Positions 1 through 8,470 of a stretch of 64,000 nucleotides of DNA are shown here, in pieces. The notes under the pieces were generated by a model. The model worked only from the letters and a program-made list of their open reading frames with translations. It was not told the origin of the DNA and ran no database searches. Each line of letters begins with the position of its first letter. Position 1 is the stretch's first letter. The stretch comes from Candidatus Chloroploca sp. Khr17 (GTDB lineage Bacteria; Chloroflexota; Chloroflexia; Chloroflexales; Chloroflexaceae): positions 124,001-188,000 of the forward strand of contig NZ_RYFF01000001.1 of the NCBI RefSeq assembly GCF_004138165.1. Reading direction: 5' to 3'. A program made the translations under genes and the position numbers.

Positions 1-6
1 GCTGGG

Positions 7-1380
7 TCATAGGCGCCTTCGGAGTTTGTCCACGACACCCATCATCAGATCGCGGATGGCCTGCGCTCGTTCCATCGTCTGGGCTTCAAAACGATTGGTC
101 AGAGCTGGTTCGGTATTCGAAGCACGGAGCAGGCCCCAGCCATCGCCAAAATCAACGCGTACGCCATCAACATCAATCACCGGGTGTGTGGCACGGAAAT
201 ACTCGTACACATGCTCAATCACGCGAAACTTATCTTGCTCAGCGCAAGGGATACGCCCTTCATCAATCGAAGGCAAGATCGGATACGGGGCCAGAACCTC
301 GCGCAGGTTGGTGCCAAGTTGATGCAACGCATAGAGCAGATAAGCCCCGGCAAAAGCCCCATCATCAAAATAGTGGCCTTCTTCAGGGATAATCGTATGG
401 CCGCTGAGCTCGCCCCCGAGGACCGCATTCGTCTCACGCATTTTGGCCGAAAGGTTGGTATACCCGGTCTTCCACAATACTGGCGTCCCCCCCAGACTAC
501 GAATCGCCTGAGGCAAGATAGCACTACATTTTACATCAAAAATCACTGACCCTTTGCGGCGACCAAGCAGATACGTGGCGAGGGCAATCAGGTAGCGATC
601 GGCAAAGACGATGGTACCATCGCCATCAACCACACCGAGGCGATCGCCATCACCATCGAGCCCGATCCCGAGATCAGCCTGATGCTCACGCACCGCCACG
701 ATCAATTGTTGCAGATTTTCGGCCTTGAGCGGATCGGGATGATGGTTCGGAAAGGTGCCATCTGGTTCAATAAAGAGGGGAATAACGTCAAGGCCAAGTG
801 CCTCATACATTGCCATTGCAATAGGTCCGGCCACCCCATTCCCTGCATCGAGCACGACGCGGGGCCGTTTGCCGGCAAAACTGAGTAACCCGGTCACATT
901 CTGCAGATACGCCTCATCAACCGAAAGGTGGGTCACACTTCCTTTGCCTTGCACCACATCACCCGTCAAGGCAAGCTGCCCGACCTCCTGGATCATCTCA
1001 GAAGGGGCTGGTTCGCTCCCATACACGGGATGGGCAAGGCGCAACTTCAGGCCATTGAAGGCTGGGGGATTGTGGCTCGCCGTCACAATCGCCCCGCTAT
1101 CGGCGCGCAAATGCTCGACGGCAAAATACATAACCGGCGTTGGTGCCTGACCAATATCGAGCACTTCACAGCCGGTCGAGCACAAACCATCAATCAGCGC
1201 GGCGGCAAAACGGGGCGAACTGAGCCGCGCATCGCGGGCGACCACGACCCGTTGGCCGCCGCGCCGACAGATCAAGGTGCCGGTTGCCTGACCGAGCTGT
1301 GTATAGACCGCTTCGTCGAGATCATCATCGACAATGCCACGAATGTCGTAGGCGCGAAAAATCGTCTGATTCAGGCCCAT
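7..1380 (-). CDS. manB: Phosphomannomutase/phosphoglucomutase (alpha-D-phosphohexomutase family)
   Basis: A 457-residue alpha-D-phosphohexomutase that interconverts hexose 1- and 6-phosphates in the cytosol, feeding nucleotide-sugar synthesis. All four family signatures are visible: the phosphoserine loop TASHNP (Ser about 102), the metal loop DGDGDR (242-247), the sugar-specificity loop GELSGH (323-328) and the phosphate-binding RASNTEP (419-425). The length is normal for the family. I start it at MGLNQTIFRAYDIRG, which matches family N-termini and follows GGGAGCAG. The open frame extends 21 codons upstream but that part would run through the -10 and -35 elements. PMM versus PGM preference cannot be read from sequence, so the symbol is tentative. 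It is divergent from greA. Confidence 0.93.
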   Translation of the reverse strand: MGLNQTIFRAYDIRGIVDDDLDEAVYTQLGQATGTLICRRGGQRVVVARDARLSSPRFAAALIDGLCSTGCEVLDIGQAPTPVMYFAVEHLRADSGAIVTASHNPPAFNGLKLRLAHPVYGSEPAPSEMIQEVGQLALTGDVVQGKGSVTHLSVDEAYLQNVTGLLSFAGKRPRVVLDAGNGVAGPIAMAMYEALGLDVIPLFIEPDGTFPNHHPDPLKAENLQQLIVAVREHQADLGIGLDGDGDRLGVVDGDGTIVFADRYLIALATYLLGRRKGSVIFDVKCSAILPQAIRSLGGTPVLWKTGYTNLSAKMRETNAVLGGELSGHTIIPEEGHYFDDGAFAGAYLLYALHQLGTNLREVLAPYPILPSIDEGRIPCAEQDKFRVIEHVYEYFRATHPVIDVDGVRVDFGDGWGLLRASNTEPALTNRFEAQTMERAQAIRDLMMGVVDKLRRRL

Positions 1381-1414
1381 GCTACTGCTCCCAAGGCAAA
1401 AGACGTGCGTTGAG

Positions 1415-1443
1415 ATCCTAACGTAAAGGGGCGGTTCCGTCAA
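1415..1443 (-). promoter_or_regulatory. Sigma70-type promoter of the phosphomannomutase gene
   Basis: Read on the minus strand, TTGACG (1443-1438) is followed after 17 nt by TAGGAT (1420-1415). Transcription would begin near 1408, giving a leader of about 28 nt. Its -35 lies only 5 nt from the -35 of the divergent greA promoter. Confidence 0.65.
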
Positions 1444-1448
1444 GGTTC

Positions 1449-1477
1449 TTTACAACTACGCAGACACCCGCTATAAT
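1449..1477 (+). promoter_or_regulatory. Sigma70-type promoter of greA
   Basis: TTTACA (1449-1454), a 17-nt spacer and a perfect TATAAT (1472-1477). The predicted start near 1484 leaves an unusually long untranslated leader of about 170 nt before the greA ATG at 1657. Confidence 0.8.
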
Positions 1478-1532
1478 TGGCATATGTAACGGTTGCAAGA
1501 AGCCGGTGCCAGGCTGTGCGACCCGTCAACAC

Positions 1533-1560
1533 AACTGAGAGTACTGCTCTCAGTTTCTTC
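1533..1560 (+). promoter_or_regulatory. Hairpin in the greA leader, possible attenuator
   Basis: A perfect 9-bp stem (AACTGAGAG, loop TACTG, CTCTCAGTT, 1533-1555) is followed by the pyrimidine-rich TCTTCATTTTG. It lies inside the predicted leader about 50 nt after the promoter. It resembles a weak intrinsic terminator; its function is inferred only from position. Confidence 0.45.
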
Positions 1561-1656
1561 ATTTTGCATCGCCCGGGAGCAGGGATCGCCCCCAGGCGAC
1601 CCTTCCATACTGTCGCTCCTATGGGCCAACGTGACAGGACTAAAGGCAGCGAAATT

Positions 1657-2130
1657 ATGACAGACAAGCCGACATATTTGACGCGTGAGGGCCGCGTAAA
1701 GCTCGAAGCTGAGCTTGAAGAACTCTCAACGGTTGAGCGCAAGCAGGTTGCCGAGCGTATTGCCGCAGCCAAAGAACTTGGTGACATCTCGGAGAGTGGT
1801 GAATACGAGGATGCCAAAAAGTCGCAGGCCCTCCTGGAAGGCCGGATCCGCGAATTGCGCAGCCTTCTTTCACGCGCCGAGACGATTGATGAAGACCAGA
1901 TCAGCAATGGCGAAGTACGCGTAGGCTCTTCGGTGACCGTACGCTTCGAAGAAGACGGTGAGGAAGAAACCTGGACGATTGTGGGCAGTGCCGAGGCAAG
2001 CCCGCGTCAAGGTCGTATCTCCAACGAGTCGCCGATCGGGGCTTCGCTCCTGGGGAAGCGCGCCCGCAATAAAGTGACCGTGCAAACACCTTCAGGTGTG
2101 ATGAAACTCACCGTTGTGAAGGTGCGGTAA
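1657..2130 (+). CDS. greA: Transcription elongation factor GreA
   Basis: A 157-residue transcript-cleavage factor that enters the RNA polymerase secondary channel and rescues backtracked complexes. The N-terminal coiled coil (about 1-75) carries the acidic tip [14 protein letters not shown] (42-55), with the conserved Asp and Glu needed for intrinsic cleavage. The C-terminal FKBP-like domain has the family signature [10 protein letters not shown]. The start MTDKPTYLT fits GreA N-termini and follows AAAGGCAG; an open frame upstream to 1477 is leader sequence. lysS begins 49 nt downstream on the same strand, a common greA-lysS pairing, so the two are probably co-transcribed. Confidence 0.97.
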   Translation: MTDKPTYLTREGRVKLEAELEELSTVERKQVAERIAAAKELGDISESGEYEDAKKSQALLEGRIRELRSLLSRAETIDEDQISNGEVRVGSSVTVRFEEDGEEETWTIVGSAEASPRQGRISNESPIGASLLGKRARNKVTVQTPSGVMKLTVVKVR

Positions 2131-2179
2131 CAAACGAGATGCTGCACGTCAGCGTTTGCTGCAGGGTAATCGTGAACTG

Positions 2180-3652
2180 ATGGAATTAAACGATCTTCAG
2201 GCTCAGCGTGCGGCCAAACTTGAACGTCTCAAATCCGCCGGTGTCGAGCCTTATCCAACCCGCGCCCACCGTAGCCATACTCTTGCCGAGGTGATGGCCC
2301 ATTTTGCTACGTTGCAGGCCGAGCAGACTGAGCTTACGGTGACTGGGCGCATTGTGGGTGCCCGTCGCATTATGGGCAAACTCGCGTTTGCCCATATCGA
2401 GGACGGCACGGCGACGCTGCAGCTCTGGCTGAGCCGCGCTGACCTTGGTGATCACTGGTTTGAACGCTTTCGCGACGATCTTGACACCTTTGATATTGTG
2501 CAGGCAACTGGTACGCTGCGCCGTACGAAGACCGGTGAAGCGTCACTCTTTGTGCTGAGCCTGACGATGCTTGCCAAGGCACTCAACCCTCCTCCAGAAA
2601 AGTGGGCGGGGCTAGCTGATGTTGAAGAACGTCATCGTCAGCGTTACCTTGACCTGATCGTCAATACCGAGGTACGTGAGGTCTTTCGGGCACGGGCGGC
2701 AGCCGTGACGGCGATGCGCCGGGTGCTTGATGAGCGGGGGTTCCTCGAAGTCGAAACGCCGGTGCTGCAGCCGCTCTATGGGGGGGCCGCCGCACGACCA
2801 TTCAAGACCTTCCACAATACCCTTGGTCAGGAACTCTATCTGCGTATCGCAACCGAGCTCTACCTCAAGCGCTTGATCGTCGGCGGGTTTCCCGGGGTCT
2901 ACGAGATCGGCAAAAACTTCCGCAACGAGGGAGTCGACCGTAGTCACAACCCCGAGTTCACCATGATGGAATGTTACCAGGCTTATGCCGATTATCATGA
3001 TATGATGGATCTGGTCGAGGCGTTGATGCGCGCCATGGCAATTGCCGTGACTGGAAGCCCGCAGGCTGCCTATCAAGGCCAGGTGATTGATTTCACGGGT
3101 ACCTGGCCGCGACTGTCGATGACGGGTGCGATTGTCGAACAGACCGGGATTGATATCAGTGAGGCGCATGATCTCGTAACCCTTCACCACGCCATCAATG
3201 CCCGCACCCTGAAGGTCGAACGCAAAGAGACCTGGGCGAAACAGGTTGATGAGTTGTTCAGCGTCTATGTGCAACCCTTGCTGATCCAACCAACCTTTAT
3301 CATTGATTATCCAGTGGCTCTGTCGCCGCTGGCCAAGCGCAAGCCTGACGATCCAGCCTTTACTGAACGTTTCGAGGCTTTTGCGGTCGGGATGGAACTG
3401 GGCAATGCCTTTACCGAATTGAACGACCCCTTTGACCAGGAACAACGGTTTCTTGATCAGGGGCGCGATTTTGCCGCCGGTGATGACGAAGCCCATCAGA
3501 TGGATCGTGACTATCTGAACGCTCTGATGTATGGGATGCCGCCAACGGGTGGCCTCGGCATGGGGATTGATCGCATCCTCATGGTACTGACTGACCGTCC
3601 TACTATTCGTGAGGTCATTCTCTTTCCCCATATGCGTCGGCGCGAATCATAA
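2180..3652 (+). CDS. lysS: Lysyl-tRNA synthetase, class II
   Basis: A 490-residue class IIb lysyl-tRNA synthetase that charges tRNA-Lys in the cytosol. The N-terminal OB-fold anticodon-binding domain (about 50-150, with [17 protein letters not shown]) precedes the catalytic core. Motif 2 begins [15 protein letters not shown], and motif 3 is [16 protein letters not shown] near the C-terminus. I chose ATG 2180 ([10 protein letters not shown]) over an in-frame TTG at 2156 because it is the usual family start; no strong ribosome site separates them. A strong ribosome site for the next gene begins directly at the lysS stop. Confidence 0.96.
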   Translation: MELNDLQAQRAAKLERLKSAGVEPYPTRAHRSHTLAEVMAHFATLQAEQTELTVTGRIVGARRIMGKLAFAHIEDGTATLQLWLSRADLGDHWFERFRDDLDTFDIVQATGTLRRTKTGEASLFVLSLTMLAKALNPPPEKWAGLADVEERHRQRYLDLIVNTEVREVFRARAAAVTAMRRVLDERGFLEVETPVLQPLYGGAAARPFKTFHNTLGQELYLRIATELYLKRLIVGGFPGVYEIGKNFRNEGVDRSHNPEFTMMECYQAYADYHDMMDLVEALMRAMAIAVTGSPQAAYQGQVIDFTGTWPRLSMTGAIVEQTGIDISEAHDLVTLHHAINARTLKVERKETWAKQVDELFSVYVQPLLIQPTFIIDYPVALSPLAKRKPDDPAFTERFEAFAVGMELGNAFTELNDPFDQEQRFLDQGRDFAAGDDEAHQMDRDYLNALMYGMPPTGGLGMGIDRILMVLTDRPTIREVILFPHMRRRES

Positions 3653-3667
3653 GGGGAGGTGGCGTGA

Positions 3668-3883
3668 ATGCCACGATCGTTTACGATTGAGCGTGAGAAT
3701 TTGCCGGCTGTTGTGCAAGGCTGGCTTCGTGCCGCAGGGCTTGGTGAAGAGGAACTCGTTGAGTTAATCTTTACCGAGCAAGAAATTTTGCTCCGTCGCC
3801 CGATGAGCCCGCACTTGCGCGACTGGGCAAAAGGTGTGAGCGATAAGTACGACCAGGCATTTCGACAAATTACTGGCTTGTAA
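3668..3883 (+). CDS. Small protein paired with a Doc-like gene, putative antitoxin
   Basis: A 71-residue protein preceded by a near-consensus ribosome site (AGGGGAGGT, 3652-3660). The middle segment LIFTEQEILLRRP has the alternating beta pattern of AbrB/MazE-type antitoxins, and the C-terminal half (DWAKGVSDKYDQAFRQI) is helical and charged, as in toxin-binding tails. Its stop overlaps the next start codon (TAATG), the tight coupling typical of toxin-antitoxin pairs. I do not recognise a specific family, and the antitoxin role is inferred from partner and size. Confidence 0.65.
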   Translation: MPRSFTIERENLPAVVQGWLRAAGLGEEELVELIFTEQEILLRRPMSPHLRDWAKGVSDKYDQAFRQITGL

Positions 3884-4287
3884 TGATGCACTATCTGACC
3901 AAAGACGATCTGCTTGATCTGCATGCGTATGCCGTTGAGCGCTACGGTGGTCTTTTGGGCATCAAGAGCCAGGATCGTCTCCAGACCGTATTGAGTGCGC
4001 CGCAACAAGCGATGTTCGGGGCCGAACTCTATCCTGATCTGTGCAGCAAAGCTGCCGTGCTTGTCTATATGTTGGTCAAAAGCCATCCTTTTATAGGGGC
4101 AAATGATGCAACTGCATTGTTGGTTCTTTTGCGGTTTCTTGAGGTCAACGGGGCCGCATTGCAGGCAGCAATCGGAACGGCAGAATTGGCGTGGATCTTT
4201 CGGGCCTTGAATCACTCTGATCTTGATAAAGCGGGCCTCGAGCAGTGGCTGCGCGAAAGCGTCGTACAGCCTGAGGGGGCAGGATGA
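3883..4287 (+). CDS. Doc/Fic-fold protein (death-on-curing-like) with altered active site
   Basis: A 134-residue protein with the Doc layout: YLTKDDLLDLHAYAVERYGG at the N-terminus, GIKSQDRLQTVLSAPQ in the middle, then the Fic-core helix HPFIGANDATALLVLLRF (68-85). Canonical Doc has HPFxxGNKRTA, using its Lys/Arg for phosphotransfer to EF-Tu. Here NKR is N74-D75-A76, so the residues after the Asn are replaced while His68 stays. It may be an inactive or repurposed Doc. It overlaps the downstream epimerase-like gene by ATGA, so the pair sits inside a longer operon rather than as a free module. Confidence 0.8.
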   Translation: MMHYLTKDDLLDLHAYAVERYGGLLGIKSQDRLQTVLSAPQQAMFGAELYPDLCSKAAVLVYMLVKSHPFIGANDATALLVLLRFLEVNGAALQAAIGTAELAWIFRALNHSDLDKAGLEQWLRESVVQPEGAG

Positions 4288-5282
4288 CAAGGGTTTTGAT
4301 CAATGGGATCGATAGTCACCTGGGGGCACAGGTGGCGCAGCGGCTCAGTGTCTTTCCCGAAGTGAGCATTATTGGTTTGGGACGCAAAACGCCGCCTGCA
4401 CCAGTTGGACGCGCTGACTGGCTTCTTGCCCATTTGAGCGGTTTGCAGATGGTCGAGTTGCTTCGCGCCGAGGCGATTGATGTCGTTGTGCAGCTTGCCT
4501 TCGTTGAACATGGGGCCAGTCGCGAAGAAGCTGTCCAACAGAATGTGCTCGGCTCGATGGAGTTGCTGGGGGCCTGCGCCAAAGCTGGTGTCCAGCGCGT
4601 GGTTTTGCGTAGCCATACGGCACTCTATGGGGCGAATCCGCTGAATCCAACATATATCGCCGAGTATCGTCCCCTCGCCAAAATCAATGGCCCGGGGTGG
4701 CTCCGTGATGTCTTTGAAGTAGAACAGTTTAGCGCGGAGTTTGCCGCACGCCATCCGCAATTGTCGCTGGTGCCTGTGCGCTGTGCCCCGCTGATCGGTG
4801 ATAGCTCCCCTCTGATTACCTATCTCCGGCAACCCAACCCATCCATGCTGGCCGGATTCGATCCCTGTTTACAGTTGCTGCATCTAGAAGATGCGGCTGG
4901 TGGGCTTGCTATGGCGGCCCTGTCACACGCACCGGGGCCCTTCAACCTCGCCTCTAGCGATACCATCTGTCTTTCGCAGGCCATCAAACTGGCCGGTGGA
5001 AAAGCAAAAATAGTGCTTGAACCAGTGGTGTCGCTGGCGTTTGCGATGGGAAATCGTGCGATCCTCGGTCACTGGCCGTTTGAGTTAAGTTTCTTACGCC
5101 ATAGCTGCATTGTTGACACCTGCCGTGCCCATGGCGACCTCGGGTGGGCTCCAGAGCATAGCGCAGTCGATACGTTGATGGCCTTGCAAGCTGATGAGCC
5201 TGATCTGGCACGTCGTGAATTGGCTGCCGAAGCCTTGCGTGCCTTTTTAGAGCGTCGGAACGAAGGAGTGCATGATGAGTGA
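4284..5282 (+). CDS. NAD-dependent epimerase/dehydratase-like (extended SDR) protein
   Basis: A 332-residue protein with an extended-SDR Rossmann start (MTRVLINGIDSHLGAQVA) and further SDR-like segments (IDVVVQLAFVEHG, VQRVVLRSHTALYG, LHLEDAAGGLAMA, GPFNLAS). The nucleotide loop departs from GxxGxxG, and a clear YxxxK pair is not visible where expected (GWLRDVFEVEQF), so it may bind NAD(P) without ordinary epimerase chemistry. It overlaps the gene before it (ATGA) and the acyltransferase after it, suggesting a role alongside lipid acylation. The substrate is unknown. Confidence 0.75.
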   Translation: MTRVLINGIDSHLGAQVAQRLSVFPEVSIIGLGRKTPPAPVGRADWLLAHLSGLQMVELLRAEAIDVVVQLAFVEHGASREEAVQQNVLGSMELLGACAKAGVQRVVLRSHTALYGANPLNPTYIAEYRPLAKINGPGWLRDVFEVEQFSAEFAARHPQLSLVPVRCAPLIGDSSPLITYLRQPNPSMLAGFDPCLQLLHLEDAAGGLAMAALSHAPGPFNLASSDTICLSQAIKLAGGKAKIVLEPVVSLAFAMGNRAILGHWPFELSFLRHSCIVDTCRAHGDLGWAPEHSAVDTLMALQADEPDLARRELAAEALRAFLERRNEGVHDE

Positions 5283-6627
5283 TGACGTGCGTCAAAACCA
5301 GCGGCCTGAAGAGCAGCCTGGTGAGATCGAGGAGGAGATCCCGGTCATGAGTGCGCCTCCACCACCTACGCCCCGCAAGGCCGCAGCCATGGGCAACCGG
5401 AATGCGCCACCGAAGCCTCCGGTATTCGCTGAAGAAGAAGAGGAACTTCTGGTGACGACACCACCCCCACCCGTTCAACGTGCGCGAACATCGGCACCTC
5501 CTCCCTTCTGGAGTGATCGCCAGAACGATCACGCGCATGACGATGATGTGCCGATTAGTGGGGCGAGTGCCAGCAGTCTCTATGAGAACGAGCTTGAATT
5601 GCGCAATCTTGCCGAGCAGACCAATACCAATGTGGATGCAATGGGCAAACTGGCCGCAGGCACCCTCAAGTTGATTGCTGACAATATGCGCCAGATGACC
5701 GACCAGCAGATCGAGCGGGTCAATGAGATGCTGCGCGGCATCGATCTGAAGGATTATCTCGATCCGGCCTTCTGGCAGGGCATCGGGATGATCTTGCGGT
5801 ATCAGGTTGATGAGCAGATGGCCTTTATCAAACGGCGGATGAGTGGTCAGTATGTGACTGATGCGTACGGCATGGATCGCGAAATCATCGATCTTGTCCG
5901 TCCGTCACTGATGTTTCTCTACCGTACCTGGTGGCGTGTTTCGGTCGAAGGGGTTGAGCATGTGCCCGCTGAGGGTCGAGCGCTGCTGGTGGGCAACCAT
6001 AGTGGTGTGTTGCCGTGGGATGGCGCGATGATTGCCACGGCGGTTGCCGAAGAGCATCCAGCCCAGAATCAGCGCCTTGTGCGCAGTATGCACCTGCACT
6101 GGTTTAGCACCCTGCCTTTTGTCTCTCCCGCCCTCGCCGCCCTCGGCCAGGTGCCCGGTCTCCCCGAAAATGCGATCCGGTTGCTCGAACAGGATGAACT
6201 GGTTAGCGTCTTTCCCGAGGGCTTGAAGGGAGTGGGCAAGCTCTTCAAAGACCGGTACAAACTGGCGCGCTTTGGGCGCGGTGGCTTTGTCCAGGCGGCG
6301 ATTCGCGCTCAGGCTCCGATTGTGCCCGTGGCGGTCGTTGGGGCTGAAGAGATTTACCCGATGTTTGCCAATGCCGAGAATCTGGCGAAATTACTGGGGA
6401 TGCCCTACTTCCCGTTGACCCCCTTCTTCCCGTGGCTTGGGCCGCTCGGCTTTATTCCTTTGCCAACTCGCTGGAGCATTACCTTCTGTGAGCCGCTGCG
6501 CACCGATATGTATGATCCTGCGGAAGCTGATGATCCGCTGACCGTGCTCGGCCTCTCCGAACTGGTGCGCACGACGATTCAAGCGACGATCGATCGTCGC
6601 CTCGAAGAACGCTCTTCGATCTTTTGA
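5275..6627 (+). CDS. PlsC-type lysophospholipid acyltransferase family protein
   Basis: A 450-residue protein. The first 95 residues are proline- and acid-rich and probably disordered, and about 100-220 are helical. The acyltransferase domain follows (about 220-430). Motif I is NHSGVLPWDG, so His and Asp are separated by six residues, as in the NHSGxxPxD subgroup rather than the classic HX4D. Motif III is FPEGLKG (about 313-319). It probably transfers acyl groups to glycerolipids or related alcohols at the membrane. ATG 5275 sits 6 nt after AAGGAG; ATG 5272 is only 3 nt away. It overlaps the epimerase-like gene by 8 nt, and a terminator follows. Confidence 0.85.
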   Translation: MSDDVRQNQRPEEQPGEIEEEIPVMSAPPPPTPRKAAAMGNRNAPPKPPVFAEEEEELLVTTPPPPVQRARTSAPPPFWSDRQNDHAHDDDVPISGASASSLYENELELRNLAEQTNTNVDAMGKLAAGTLKLIADNMRQMTDQQIERVNEMLRGIDLKDYLDPAFWQGIGMILRYQVDEQMAFIKRRMSGQYVTDAYGMDREIIDLVRPSLMFLYRTWWRVSVEGVEHVPAEGRALLVGNHSGVLPWDGAMIATAVAEEHPAQNQRLVRSMHLHWFSTLPFVSPALAALGQVPGLPENAIRLLEQDELVSVFPEGLKGVGKLFKDRYKLARFGRGGFVQAAIRAQAPIVPVAVVGAEEIYPMFANAENLAKLLGMPYFPLTPFFPWLGPLGFIPLPTRWSITFCEPLRTDMYDPAEADDPLTVLGLSELVRTTIQATIDRRLEERSSIF

Positions 6628-6657
6628 GTCCTCGTTCTCCCAAAACGTCCACCAAAC

Positions 6658-6700
6658 GCACCCAAAAAAATGCCAGCATGAATTGGCATTTTTTGGGTGC
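6658..6700 (+). terminator. Intrinsic terminator after the acyltransferase gene
   Basis: The arms GCACCCAAAAAAATGCCA (6658-6675) and TGGCATTTTTTGGGTGC (6684-6700) pair almost perfectly around an 8-nt loop. The T run lies inside the 3' arm. It closes the greA-to-acyltransferase direction. Confidence 0.75.
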
Positions 6701-6713
6701 AAAACACGCCGTA

Positions 6714-6784
6714 GAGGCTGTCTGAAAAGGCGACGGTTTGCCTCGGAGTGCCGGCTTTAGCCGGCTAAAGCCGGCACTCCGAGG
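6714..6784. repeat. REP-like dispersed palindrome, family A
   Basis: GAGGCTGTCTGAAAAGGC leads into a perfect 44-bp palindrome (6741-6784) built on GGAGTGCCGGCTTTAGCC and its complement. The same core recurs at 40910-40945, and split by an insertion at 13619-13932. It has no coding content. Confidence 0.8.
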
Positions 6785-7380
6785 GTACACTATTTACCGT
6801 TGAAAAGGCCACATTGTCACCCTGAGTATCACATGGCCGGTGGGCCAGTGATGCCGTGAGCAACCAGGGTGGTGCACCGGCCCGCCCATGTCACCCCGAA
6901 CGAAGTGAGGGGTCTTCCATGACGATCCGTGCAGATTCCTCACGGCGCCTGCGGCTCCGTTCGGCATGACCGCGGAGGCGTTGCGATCCGACCATGAGGT
7001 TTTGTTGCTTGGGCAAGGTTCGTAGGCACGTGACAGTTTGCGCCCTACGGAGTGGTAGTGCCGACTTTAGTCGGCCTCAGCCGACTGAAGTCGGCACTAC
7101 GTCTTAGGAGCGCAGTGAAGGGACTCTGGCTTCTCAACGGCAGCGATGCTTCGCTGCGCTCCTAAGCAACAAACCGTGTTGTCGGCTACAGTGTGTCCTC
7201 TGTCATTCCGAACGCAGCGGAGCGGAGTGAGGAATCTGCACGGATCCGCACGGAAGACCCCTCACTCCGTTCGGGGTGACCGTGCAGGCTACGCACCGGC
7301 ACTGTTTCGCTCCACACCACTGGCCCGTGGGCCACTTGGTACTCAGCAAGACAGAGCGCTACCTTGCAGCGCCATTGGTA
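6785..7380. repeat. Gene-free repeat cluster
   Basis: About 600 nt with no convincing gene. It contains two related segments in inverted orientation, with GTCACCCCGAACGAAGTGAG (from about 6890) and GTCATTCCGAACGCAG (from about 7202), each followed by GATTCCTCAC- or GAGGAATCTGC-type sequence. Between them is a palindrome built on AGTGCCGACTTTAGTCGG (7055-7100), a relative of family A. Open frames here are low-complexity read-through of the repeats. Confidence 0.7.
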
Positions 7381-8289
7381 TCACTCGAGGAGAGCGCTGC
7401 GCAACTGCGCCAGATCCTCCTCTTGCAAACCAAGCCCATCACGGACATAGGCATCAAAGGAGCCATAGATGCGATCAATCGTCGCAAACGCAGTCTGCAA
7501 ATAGGCGGCTTCAACCCCAAGAAGCTGCCGCACGAGGCTCGCGGCATGCTCGCCACGGGTCAAGCGAATCAACGCTAACTCACGCCGCCGTGCGCTGATG
7601 GTATACTCATTCGACCGCAAATAGTCGGCCAGAATGGTCTCGCCAGGGACATCGAGCAAGTGCAAAGTGAGGGCTGCCGCAAAACCCGTACGGTCTTTGC
7701 CCGCAGTACAGTGAAAGAGCAGCGGTGCGCCCCCAGTCGTCTGGACTGTCTGAATAAACTGGCGGAATGACGGTGTAAAGCAGGTAACAAACTGTTCGTT
7801 GGCTTCGCTGAGCAGCGCAGCGGGATCAATGCCATCGAGGTCTCCGCGCTCGAAACGTTCGCGGAGATCAGCCATCAGGCTACTCGTCTCTTCGAGAATG
7901 GGAATTTCGACGACGTTGATGCCATGATGGGCTGGCAAGCGGTTCGGTTGCCGTACACGCTCGGCCTCGCTGCGCAGATCAATCAGGGTGACTAGGCCCA
8001 GTTGCTTCAGAACCTGCTGATCACGACGGCTCAGGTGGTGCAGGTGATCGGAACGATAGAGCGACCCCCAGCGAACCCGACGCCCGTCGTAGGTATGATA
8101 GCCACCCAGATCGCGTAAATTAGCGGCCCCGGTGAGCTTGATGCGCCGGTGAGCCTCGCGACGCTCAGGCGGCATGGCTGCCGGATGAGCGGCCACACGC
8201 ATCCGCCCCCTTTTGAACTTGTGAAGGAAAAGGCCCATAACTGTCAACCCCATGCTCAAAACAGTTGTAGAACGGAGCAATGTACGCAT
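7381..8289 (-). CDS. Tyrosine phosphatase family protein (Y_phosphatase3 type)
   Basis: A 302-residue protein. An N-terminal hydrophobic segment (about 8-24) suggests membrane anchoring. The domain begins with NLRDLGGY (58-64), typical of the bacterial Y_phosphatase3 group, and the P-loop is HCTAGKDRTG with nucleophile Cys194 and Arg200. The family dephosphorylates phosphotyrosine or phosphoinositides; the substrate here is unknown. The start MRTLLRSTT follows AGGATCTCAC, and upstream in-frame codons run into an intergenic hairpin and were rejected. It is divergent from the GntR-type regulator. Confidence 0.87.
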   Translation of the reverse strand: MRTLLRSTTVLSMGLTVMGLFLHKFKRGRMRVAAHPAAMPPERREAHRRIKLTGAANLRDLGGYHTYDGRRVRWGSLYRSDHLHHLSRRDQQVLKQLGLVTLIDLRSEAERVRQPNRLPAHHGINVVEIPILEETSSLMADLRERFERGDLDGIDPAALLSEANEQFVTCFTPSFRQFIQTVQTTGGAPLLFHCTAGKDRTGFAAALTLHLLDVPGETILADYLRSNEYTISARRRELALIRLTRGEHAASLVRQLLGVEAAYLQTAFATIDRIYGSFDAYVRDGLGLQEEDLAQLRSALLE

Positions 8290-8365
8290 GGTGAGATCCT
8301 GATTTGTTGTCTGATGGTGCTTCATTCTACTATTGTACCAGTTTATCGATGGATAATGCACTTGG

Positions 8366-8416
8366 CATCTTGGGTGGATGTGTGGCAGCTTTGCTGCCAC
8401 ACATCCACCCAAGATG
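8366..8416. repeat. Perfect 24-bp hairpin with 3-nt loop between divergent genes
   Basis: Left arm 8366-8389 and right arm 8393-8416 are exact reverse complements around TTT. Both neighbouring genes point away from it, so it is not an ordinary gene-end terminator. It is a member of the recurrent long-stem, 3-nt-loop class in this window. Confidence 0.85.
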
Positions 8417-8470
8417 TGATATGATTGGCACTGTTGTCACTGTGACATGTATGCTAATGGTGGTATTGCA

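Noticed and set aside
2612-3631. 339-codon minus-strand frame inside lysS
   Set aside because: Antisense shadow; no domain, and LysRS motifs are intact on the plus strand.
7146-7598. 150-codon plus-strand frame in the repeat cluster
   Set aside because: Half lies in dispersed repeats and half antisense to the phosphatase gene.
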